Positions 1 to 6,523 of a DNA stretch of 15,060 bases are shown one piece after another (position 1 is the first letter of the stretch; each line of letters begins with the position of its first letter). Source of the DNA: an uncultured Porphyromonadaceae bacterium (GTDB lineage Bacteria > Bacteroidota > Bacteroidia > Bacteroidales > Muribaculaceae); assembly GCA_947178565.1 (NCBI GenBank), contig CAMWYV010000002.1, positions 1-15,060 of the forward strand. Reading direction: 5' to 3'. The position numbers were made by a program, and so were the translations under genes. The notes below the pieces were generated by a model. The model was not told the origin of the DNA. It worked only from the letters and a program-made list of their open reading frames with translations, and ran no database searches.

Positions 1-53
1 GCCCCAAATGCCTCGAGGACACCTATTCAAAAATCAAGGCTGCCCCACCGTAA
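1..53 (+). CDS. Possible 3' end of an upstream gene, product unknown
   Basis: Reading from base 3, an open frame runs off the left edge and stops at TAA (51-53), giving a tail ending LEDTYSKIKAAPP. Only about 16 codons are visible, so open frame alone is weak support. The tail is charged and helix-like, and its stop lies 12 bases before the ATG at 66, which would be normal operon spacing. No sigma-ABfr-like promoter is visible between 1 and 65, which fits the gene at 66 being co-transcribed from upstream. The family cannot be named from this fragment. Confidence 0.4.
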   Translation, partial: PKCLEDTYSKIKAAPP

Positions 54-65
54 ATTATATATAAT

Positions 66-1193
66 ATGATAAACAACTACCTAAAATTCCTTTTGTTGCG
101 AAAGATTGTAACAGTTCTCTTACTGTTACCGGCGCTGTGTCTTGCCGCAAAAGAGAAGTGCAAGGTGATTATCACATCATCGCCGGAGGCAAAGCCCTAT
201 GAACTTGTCATAAAAAAGAAGGGTACAAAACCGGAAGATTCTGAACTGCGCACAAAACTTGAATCGGGTATCTACGAATGCTACATTGAAACCGATGAAA
301 TAGAACTTGAATCGGTTATTGACTTCGGGGAGATTGAAAAACGTGGAAGAACAGCATGCACCGGTGATTTTTATGTGGAGAATGGAGCTACCGTGAAAAT
401 CCACTTTGACGGAAATGAACTGACGGTCGAGTCAGACGGACCGGAATTCCTAAAACAAAAACGGATGAAAGATGCAGGAAAGGATTGGGTTAATGGTCGA
501 ATTGCAGAACTGGGTGTGGAGCCCGGGAATCTAACCGAAGCTCAGACAGAAATGCTAAACAAAGAATATAGTAAGTGGCAGAGCGAGTATTACAAGACAA
601 ATCCTATGCTTGCCTTCCTACTTGATCTTGCCAATCAGGTTTCAAATTTCGACATCACAAATCATAATCTTGCGTCGCTCCTGGATGTGTATCACCAATG
701 CTACGAGTCTCTTTATCCCGGTCACAGCGCCCACACAGCCATAAAAGCAGCCGAAAGCGATAATGGTCTTCAAATTTTAGGTCACAGATACCACGACTAC
801 ACCGCTTATGATTCGGAAGGTGCGGAAGTAAACATTTCCGATTATGTAGCCGGTAAGCCCACTCTTGTAATCTGCTGGGCAACATGGTGCCTGTCATGCC
901 GTAAGGATGCCAAGGATATTGTTCCGCTTTATGAGAAATACCGCAGCCGCGGTCTGAATGCTTTCAGCCTTGCAAGAGAATTCCAGTCAGCGGACAATTT
1001 CAAAGCGGCTGTTGCAGAAGACAAAAATCCGTGGCAATGTTTGCTGGATCTCGATGACAGATTCAAAATTTTCAACAATCATGGAGTATCCAGTTGGGGA
1101 CTGCTGCTCATTGATGCTGATGGCAACATAGTTGCTTCAGGATTTGAATGGTCAGATATAGAACCTGCATTGAAAAAACTTTTTCCCGACTGA
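66..1193 (+). CDS. Secreted TlpA/ResA-like thioredoxin-fold protein
   Basis: A 375-residue exported protein probably concerned with disulfide or thiol redox chemistry in the periplasm. Residues 1-28 form a signal peptide (basic start, Leu/Val core, LAA cleavage-like end); Cys25 lacks a proper lipobox, so I read it as a soluble or type I secreted protein. Residues 30-130 are a beta-rich N-terminal region of the kind often placed before TlpA domains in Bacteroidota, 131-235 look helical, and about 240-375 form the thioredoxin domain. The redox motif WATWCLSC has Cys275 and Cys278. An odd point is GVSSWG at residues 340-345: the cis-proline expected before the last core strands appears to be Gly345. 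ATG at 66 is the only start that keeps the signal peptide. The partner is unknown; the exact reaction (reductase, isomerase or sensor) cannot be told from sequence. Confidence 0.85.
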   Translation: MINNYLKFLLLRKIVTVLLLLPALCLAAKEKCKVIITSSPEAKPYELVIKKKGTKPEDSELRTKLESGIYECYIETDEIELESVIDFGEIEKRGRTACTGDFYVENGATVKIHFDGNELTVESDGPEFLKQKRMKDAGKDWVNGRIAELGVEPGNLTEAQTEMLNKEYSKWQSEYYKTNPMLAFLLDLANQVSNFDITNHNLASLLDVYHQCYESLYPGHSAHTAIKAAESDNGLQILGHRYHDYTAYDSEGAEVNISDYVAGKPTLVICWATWCLSCRKDAKDIVPLYEKYRSRGLNAFSLAREFQSADNFKAAVAEDKNPWQCLLDLDDRFKIFNNHGVSSWGLLLIDADGNIVASGFEWSDIEPALKKLFPD

Positions 1194-1237
1194 TTATAGC
1201 ATCCCCGATATTATAACAGAACAGTATGCTCGCACAC

Positions 1238-1264
1238 CTCAATCATAGCATTTTAATGGTTGAG
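1238..1264 (+). terminator. Hairpin downstream of the TlpA-like gene, weak terminator candidate
   Basis: CTCAATCAT (1238-1246) pairs with ATGGTTGAG (1256-1264) as a 9-bp RNA stem with one U-G pair and a 9-base loop, 45 bases after the stop codon. No T-run follows, so intrinsic termination is uncertain; it could equally be an mRNA 3'-end stabilising structure. Confidence 0.35.
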
Positions 1265-1290
1265 CGTCAGAACCTTTCATATCATAATGG

Positions 1291-1318
1291 ACATTATAAT
1301 TCCTATATATTATAATGT
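1291..1318. repeat. Perfect AT-rich inverted repeat upstream of the ATPase promoter
   Basis: ACATTATAAT (1291-1300) and ATTATAATGT (1309-1318) are exact 10-bp inverted copies separated by 8 bases. A further ATAATG (1284-1289) forms a second small dyad with CATTAT at 1292-1297, so three half-sites lie within 34 bases. The array ends 21 bases before the predicted -33 element of the ATPase gene, a position suited to a regulator. It is not followed by a T-run, so it is unlikely to be a terminator. Confidence 0.55.
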
Positions 1319-1338
1319 GTTAATTATACAGCAATGCA

Positions 1339-1367
1339 TTGATTTGCCACATACTTATGTAATTTTG
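1339..1367 (+). promoter_or_regulatory. Predicted Bacteroidota-type promoter of the Ca2+ ATPase gene
   Basis: TAATTTTG (1360-1367) matches the TAnnTTTG -7 element exactly, and TTG (1339-1341) lies 18 bases upstream as a plausible -33 element. Transcription would start around 1373, leaving a leader of about 15 bases before the ATG at 1388. There is no Shine-Dalgarno sequence, as is usual in this phylum. Confidence 0.6.
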
Positions 1368-1387
1368 CAATAAAATAACGCATAGAT

Positions 1388-4057
1388 ATGTCAACACAAT
1401 CAAAATATGCCGGGCTTGGCGATTGCGAGGTAGCTGAGAGCCGGGGAAAATATGGTGTAAATATTCTCACTCCACCGGCAAAGACACCACTGTGGAGATT
1501 ATTTCTCGCTAAATTTTCCGACCCGCTGATAGTAATCCTCCTTATAGCCGGAATTGCATCAGTCGGTATCTCTTTTTATGAATATCTCTGTCTTAATCAA
1601 GGAGTAAACGTTTTCTTTGAACCTGTCGGTATTTTTGCCGCCATACTGCTTGCCACCGGACTTGCTTTCTTCTTTGAGATAAAAGCCGCTAAAGAGTTTG
1701 AGATTCTCAATCAGGTTAATGATGACGAACCGGTGCAGGTTTACAGAAACGGTGTTGCGACCGAAGTGCCGAGAAAAGATATTGTTGTAGGAGATATCGT
1801 TATAGTAAATACGGGACAAGAGGTTCCTGCCGACGGCGAACTGCTTGAAGCGGTGAGTCTGAATGTTGACGAATCCACGCTTACCGGTGAACCCATATGC
1901 GCCAAATCGGTCGATCCGGCACATTTTGATGCAGATGCTACGTTCCCGAGCAATCACTTACTCCGAGGCACCAAGGTTATGGAAGGTCACGGAGTAATGA
2001 AAGTGCTTGCAGTCGGCGACAAGACTGAAAACGGAAAGGTATTTGAAGCCGCTCAGATTGATGACGGAGTAAAAACCCCGCTTGATGAACAACTTGAACA
2101 TCTCGGTACCCTGATATCTAAAATAGCTTACGGCATTGCAATCATCATTGTTATCGGCCGAATGATTGTTTATTTCACATCCAATGGCAATATTGACTTT
2201 GTAAATCTGACCACATATTTACTCCAGACAGTAATGATTGCGGTTGCTCTGATAGCGGTTGCTGTGCCTGAAGGTCTGCCTATGGCTATTACCCTATCAC
2301 TTGCATACTCTATGCGCAGGATGTTAAAAACCAACAATCTTGTGCGCAGAATGCACGCTTGCGAGACTATGGGTGCCACAACCGTAATATGCACAGATAA
2401 AACCGGAACGCTGACTCAGAACAAAATGACAGTTGCTCACACCGATTTCTTTGTTACTGAAAAGGATATGCCGCTCATATATGAGGGTATTGCAGTCAAT
2501 TCCACCGCTATGCTTGGGAAAAAGGATGACGGCTCGATTCAGGTACTCGGCAATCCGACCGAAGGGGCTCTTCTGCTCTGGCTTGAAGAAGCTGGAAAAG
2601 ATTACAACACTTTGAGGAGCAGCGTTACCAAAATTGAAGAGCTACCTTTTTCAACCGAGAGAAAATATATGGCTACGGTTGTAGAAAACAGTGATGGCAA
2701 ACGAATCATTTATGTAAAGGGAGCTCCTGAAATAGTATTCGGCTTATGCAGCGACACGTCAGGGGTAACAAAAGACGAAATAGATGCGCAACTGAGAGTA
2801 TATCAGGACAAAGCCATGCGTACTCTCGCATTTGCTTATGCAATTCTTACCCCCGGTCAGAAAGGTATTGAAAGCAATAAAGTAGTTGACGGTGACCTTA
2901 TTTTTGCGGGTATCACTGCTATCTCAGACCCGGTGCGCAAGGATGTACCCGAAGCTGTAGATACAGTAACCGCCGCCGGTATAAAAATCAAAATAGTGAC
3001 CGGCGATACTCCTGCCACAGCCAAAGAGATCGGGCGGCAGATCGGTCTATGGGATGATACTACTGACAGTGATACAAATATTATAACAGGGACAGAAGTC
3101 GCAGTTATGTCTGACAGCGAGCTGCGAGACCGAGCCAAAGATTTCAAGATTATCGCGCGTGCAAGACCGATGGACAAGAAGAGACTTGTGGAAGCCCTGC
3201 GAGACAACGGTGAGATTGTAGCTGTGACAGGAGACGGAACAAATGATGCACCTGCGCTGAAAGCCGCTCACGTCGGACTGTCTATGGGCGATGGCACATC
3301 AGTTGCCAAAGAAGCCTCTGATATCACAATCATTGACAATTCTTTTGCCTCAATCGGGAGAGCAGTGATGTGGGGACGTTCGCTGTATCTTAACATTCAG
3401 CGTTTTATCCTGTTCCAAATGACAGTAAATGTGGCTGCTTGTCTGATTGTGCTCTGCGGCGCCTTCATGGGAGTCCAGTCTCCGCTGACTGTCACTCAAA
3501 TGCTGTGGGTTAATCTGATAATGGACACCTTTGCAGCAATGGCTCTTGCATCTCTTCCTCCCAACGCAAGGGTCATGACTGAAAAGCCACGTACACGAAA
3601 CGCATTCATCATCAGCCGCACTATGGGAAACTTCATTCTATACACCGGAGGCATCTTTTTCATAATCCTTCTCGGGCTATTATATTATCTTGATCACACA
3701 GATATAACCTCTCTCACTCAAATAGGGAGAGTGCCTTTGGGAGATAACACGGGATTGTCACCATACGAACTCTCGGTGTTCTTCACCATCTTTGTTTTCC
3801 TCCAGTTCTGGAATATGTTCAACGCCCGCGCCTTTGAAAGCGGAGCTTCAGCATTCCATCTGAAAGGTTGTGGCGGATTTATTCTGATTGCGCTGATAAT
3901 ATTTGTCGGACAGATAGCGATTGTGACAGTTGGTGGTGAGTTTTTCTCAGTTGTGCCGCTGAGAGTCACCGACTGGCTTATAATTATAGGATCAACTTCG
4001 TTAGTTCTCTGGATCGGGGAAGCTCTCCGCGCTATCAATCACAGAACCATACACTGA
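1388..4057 (+). CDS. P-type Ca2+-translocating ATPase, PMCA (type IIB)-like
   Basis: An 889-residue membrane pump that exports Ca2+ at the cost of ATP. Visible hallmarks are the actuator motif TGEP (166-169), M4 motif PEGLP (294-298, Glu295 as Ca2+ ligand), phosphorylation motif DKTGT with Asp337, the nucleotide-domain KGAPE, TGDTPATA in the P-domain, and GDGTNDAP with Asp616 and Asp620. M5 has TVNVAA (Asn681, with Ala where SERCA has its site-I Glu), and M6 has NLIMD (Asn709, Asp713). These residues keep one Ca2+ site (SERCA site II) and lose the other, as in plasma-membrane Ca2+ ATPases. It lacks the long C-terminal calmodulin-binding tail of eukaryotic PMCA. Length is normal for bacterial members. 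It has its own promoter and stands alone; its last 57 bp overlap the end of the convergent glycosyltransferase gene. Substrate is inferred from ligand residues; Mn2+ or another ion is possible. Confidence 0.95.
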   Translation: MSTQSKYAGLGDCEVAESRGKYGVNILTPPAKTPLWRLFLAKFSDPLIVILLIAGIASVGISFYEYLCLNQGVNVFFEPVGIFAAILLATGLAFFFEIKAAKEFEILNQVNDDEPVQVYRNGVATEVPRKDIVVGDIVIVNTGQEVPADGELLEAVSLNVDESTLTGEPICAKSVDPAHFDADATFPSNHLLRGTKVMEGHGVMKVLAVGDKTENGKVFEAAQIDDGVKTPLDEQLEHLGTLISKIAYGIAIIIVIGRMIVYFTSNGNIDFVNLTTYLLQTVMIAVALIAVAVPEGLPMAITLSLAYSMRRMLKTNNLVRRMHACETMGATTVICTDKTGTLTQNKMTVAHTDFFVTEKDMPLIYEGIAVNSTAMLGKKDDGSIQVLGNPTEGALLLWLEEAGKDYNTLRSSVTKIEELPFSTERKYMATVVENSDGKRIIYVKGAPEIVFGLCSDTSGVTKDEIDAQLRVYQDKAMRTLAFAYAILTPGQKGIESNKVVDGDLIFAGITAISDPVRKDVPEAVDTVTAAGIKIKIVTGDTPATAKEIGRQIGLWDDTTDSDTNIITGTEVAVMSDSELRDRAKDFKIIARARPMDKKRLVEALRDNGEIVAVTGDGTNDAPALKAAHVGLSMGDGTSVAKEASDITIIDNSFASIGRAVMWGRSLYLNIQRFILFQMTVNVAACLIVLCGAFMGVQSPLTVTQMLWVNLIMDTFAAMALASLPPNARVMTEKPRTRNAFIISRTMGNFILYTGGIFFIILLGLLYYLDHTDITSLTQIGRVPLGDNTGLSPYELSVFFTIFVFLQFWNMFNARAFESGASAFHLKGCGGFILIALIIFVGQIAIVTVGGEFFSVVPLRVTDWLIIIGSTSLVLWIGEALRAINHRTIH

Positions 4058-5230
4058 CATCAGGCGAGAAAAATATTCTCCGGAACTGAATTTATGGCGC
4101 GCTGCATCGGCAATGCCTTCATAATCGTACTTTTTCTCAATCATTTTATTCACAGCATCATTTATCGCTTCCGGATTGCGTGGCGAGAAAAGCACCCCGT
4201 TACTTTCATTAATAAGCTCGGGCAAACCTCCTATCGCCGAAGCCGCAACCGGTGTACCGAGGCTCAACGACTCGATTGCCGACAAAGGATTGTTTTCATA
4301 ACAAACTGAAGGAATAACCGAAAGCAAACTATTATTAAACACCCGGCTTACGCCGGCAGCATCAAGCATACCTAAAAAACGTATATTGGGATACTTCTCA
4401 AAACGACTCTTCAACTCTTCTTCAAGCGATCCGGAACCCGCAATATTCAATTGCCAACCGCCCAAAACAGCAGCCTCAAGCAGATATTCCAACCCTTTTT
4501 CTATCGACAAGCGACCTATATAGCAAACCCCGCTCCTTTTATTCTTCTCAGAAACCTCGGGCTGAATCGGCAGAAAATTATGAATCACCTCAAGTGAGCC
4601 CGACGCTAATCCACCATCCGCCATACGATCACGCATAAATATGCTCGGACAGATAAACCGATCTGTTATTTCCTGTAACTTTCTCCGAGACCATTTTTTC
4701 GACTCCATATATGCCAGGACAGACGCTGCAAGAGACTGTTTCATACATTTATTTCGCAATATCGACGTGGAATCATTCAGGCAATCATCGCAAGGCATTC
4801 CACCACGTAAGCAACTGTATGAACCACATATCAGCTTGTAGTCATGAAGAGTCCAGACCACAGGAATGCCGGCTTTATGTGCCTCCTCCGCAACAGCCGG
4901 TGAAAGATAGGAGTGAACATTATGGAGATGAACCACATCCGGGCAGAAAGATTTCAACGCATCCCGGACCGCACAACGAATACCTGCGCCACCAAGAATT
5001 CTTGACGCGGCTTTTACCTTCTGCGGCAAAGTACCGTCGATACTTACGCATGGCACTTCAAACGATCCCGAAGGTAGCGGAATATTACGCGGATGGCTCA
5101 TAGCGAGCACAGCGACATCACATCCATTATCACGCAATAGTTTTTCAAGCGCGAGAAAGTGAATACAGTCACCGCCATCGCGCTTGTAAAACTTATTTAC
5201 CAGTAGTATTCTCGGTTTTGTCTTTGACAA
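4001..5230 (-). CDS. GT4-family glycosyltransferase (TTG start)
   Basis: A 409-residue GT-B-fold retaining glycosyltransferase, likely transferring a sugar from a nucleotide-sugar donor in envelope or exopolysaccharide synthesis. The N-terminal acceptor domain (1-200) begins ILLVNKFYKRDGG with a glycine-rich loop; the C-terminal donor domain carries IGRLSIEKGLEYL (238-250) and the EX7E pair Glu322/Glu330 followed by LGTPVAASAIGGLPE. A Cys cluster (135, 140, 147, 150, 162) follows TLHDYKLICGSYSC, an arrangement seen in some GT4 enzymes. The start must be TTG (5228-5230): the frame is closed by TGA 45 bases upstream with no ATG or GTG between, and the first internal Met (44) would delete the first Rossmann strand. 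It follows sdaA by 2 bases, so the two are probably translationally coupled. Donor and acceptor are unknown. The stop lies inside the ATPase gene. Confidence 0.9.
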   Translation of the reverse strand: MSKTKPRILLVNKFYKRDGGDCIHFLALEKLLRDNGCDVAVLAMSHPRNIPLPSGSFEVPCVSIDGTLPQKVKAASRILGGAGIRCAVRDALKSFCPDVVHLHNVHSYLSPAVAEEAHKAGIPVVWTLHDYKLICGSYSCLRGGMPCDDCLNDSTSILRNKCMKQSLAASVLAYMESKKWSRRKLQEITDRFICPSIFMRDRMADGGLASGSLEVIHNFLPIQPEVSEKNKRSGVCYIGRLSIEKGLEYLLEAAVLGGWQLNIAGSGSLEEELKSRFEKYPNIRFLGMLDAAGVSRVFNNSLLSVIPSVCYENNPLSAIESLSLGTPVAASAIGGLPELINESNGVLFSPRNPEAINDAVNKMIEKKYDYEGIADAARHKFSSGEYFSRLMSVYGSVIDSAESFPDPEN

Positions 5231-5232
5231 GG

Positions 5233-6441
5233 TTATTTTGAAGCATTCCAGGTTCTTGCCAGACCGCCCTCACCTGTTTCTTTATAAATGGATGGCAAAT
5301 CATGTCCTGTCTGTTTCATCACTTCAACAACTCGGTCGAATGAAACCCGGTGACCACCGTCAGTAAATGCCGAATATAGATTTGCGTCCAGTGCACGGGC
5401 AGCCGCATAAGCATTACGCTCAATACATGGAATCTGCACCAATCCGCATACCGGGTCACATGTCATTCCCAGATGGTGCTCCAACCCCATTTCGGCAGCA
5501 TATTCTATCTGAGCGGGACTACCGCCAAACAGTTGGTTCGCGGCAGCCGCAGCCATAGCACATGCCACTCCAACCTCACCTTGACAACCCACTTCAGCTC
5601 CGGCAATAGAGGCGTTAGTTTTCACAACGTTACCTATCAATCCGGCGGTAGCAAGCGCGCGGTATATTCTCGCTTCAGAAAAATCGCGGCTTTTTTTCAA
5701 ATGATACAGCACCGCAGGTACTACTCCGCAGGAACCACAGGTAGGCGCTGTGACAATCTCACCACCGGAAGCGTTTTCCTCACTTACGGCAAGCGCATAT
5801 GCAAACACAAGTCCACGGCTCTGCAGATTACTCTTATAACCTGATGCACGCACATGATAGGTAGCCGCACGGCGACGCAGACTCAACGGACCGGGAAGAA
5901 CACCCTCGCGGTCAAGACCTCGCTCTACTGCGGAGCTCATGGTATTCCAAACTTGCGCAAGATAATCCCATATCTCCGGTCCCTCGCATTCCTCAACATA
6001 TTCCCAGTATGATTTACCGGTATCCTCACACCATTGCAAAATATCACTGAGCTTAGACATATTATACACATCCGGGCTCAGAGCACCACGCGCACCCTCT
6101 TCTGCAAGTTCACCGCCACCGATACTATAGACAGTCCAGCTGTCAGTTTCCTTACCTGAGGCATCAAACGCGGTAAATTTCATTCCATTCGGATGGAATG
6201 GAAGAAACACTGACGGCTGCCATACAATTTCTGTCGGAGCAACCGGAGTAAGCGTATCAAGAATAGCTACATCTGTGAGATGCCCTTTGCCGGTAGCCGC
6301 AAGCGCGCCATATAATGTCACTTCAAATCGTGCCGCAGCAGGATTCTTTTCAGCAAATATTTGTGAGGCGTGTCTGGGACCCATCGTATGACTGCTTGAA
6401 GGTCCTGTACCGATACGGAATAGTTCTCTAATGGATTTCAT
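5233..6441 (-). CDS. sdaA: L-serine ammonia-lyase (iron-sulfur dependent, single chain)
   Basis: Deaminates L-serine to pyruvate and ammonia (EC 4.3.1.17) in the cytoplasm with an oxygen-labile 4Fe-4S cluster. The N-terminal signature GPSSSHTMGP is at 13-22, and TAPTCGSCGVVPAVL at 231-245 is the second family signature. Cys286 (GCQGEVG), Cys328 and Cys339 (CDPVCGLVQIPC) have spacings of 42 and 11 residues, matching the three cluster ligands described for single-chain L-serine dehydratase; Cys332 is an extra cysteine beside them. At 402 residues it is about 50 shorter than E. coli SdaA, mainly in the linker after the N-terminal domain, so it looks complete and compact. It is first in a two-gene unit with the glycosyltransferase. 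No convincing promoter lies in the short gap behind the foldase terminator. Confidence 0.95.
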   Translation of the reverse strand: MKSIRELFRIGTGPSSSHTMGPRHASQIFAEKNPAAARFEVTLYGALAATGKGHLTDVAILDTLTPVAPTEIVWQPSVFLPFHPNGMKFTAFDASGKETDSWTVYSIGGGELAEEGARGALSPDVYNMSKLSDILQWCEDTGKSYWEYVEECEGPEIWDYLAQVWNTMSSAVERGLDREGVLPGPLSLRRRAATYHVRASGYKSNLQSRGLVFAYALAVSEENASGGEIVTAPTCGSCGVVPAVLYHLKKSRDFSEARIYRALATAGLIGNVVKTNASIAGAEVGCQGEVGVACAMAAAAANQLFGGSPAQIEYAAEMGLEHHLGMTCDPVCGLVQIPCIERNAYAAARALDANLYSAFTDGGHRVSFDRVVEVMKQTGHDLPSIYKETGEGGLARTWNASK

Positions 6442-6465
6442 CGTTTTAAAAGTAAGGTTTTATAA

Positions 6466-6501
6466 ATCAGCCCGACGAATAGATAATTCCGCCGGGCTGA
6501 T
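6466..6501 (-). terminator. Hairpin after the foldase gene, probable terminator or attenuator
   Basis: On the minus strand ATCAGCCCG and CGGGCTGAT form a perfect 9-bp stem (plus-strand arms 6466-6474 and 6493-6501). The loop adds two more pairs and a GAAT/ATTC stem with a TATCT tip. It begins 22 bases after the foldase stop. The following minus-strand sequence is TTATAAAACC, a weak U-tract. The structure ends only 24 bases before the sdaA ATG, so partial read-through or control of sdaA is possible. Confidence 0.6.
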
Positions 6502-6523
6502 AATTCTTTATATTGTCCGGACT

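Noticed and set aside
4058..4100. GAGAA/TTCTC dyad as a terminator for the ATPase gene
   Set aside because: The stem is only 5 bp with no T-run, and the sequence is coding for the glycosyltransferase C-terminus.
4711..5103. Plus-strand open frame of 130 codons inside the glycosyltransferase gene
   Set aside because: The opposite strand encodes a clear GT4 enzyme across the same bases; the plus-strand product shows no family motif.
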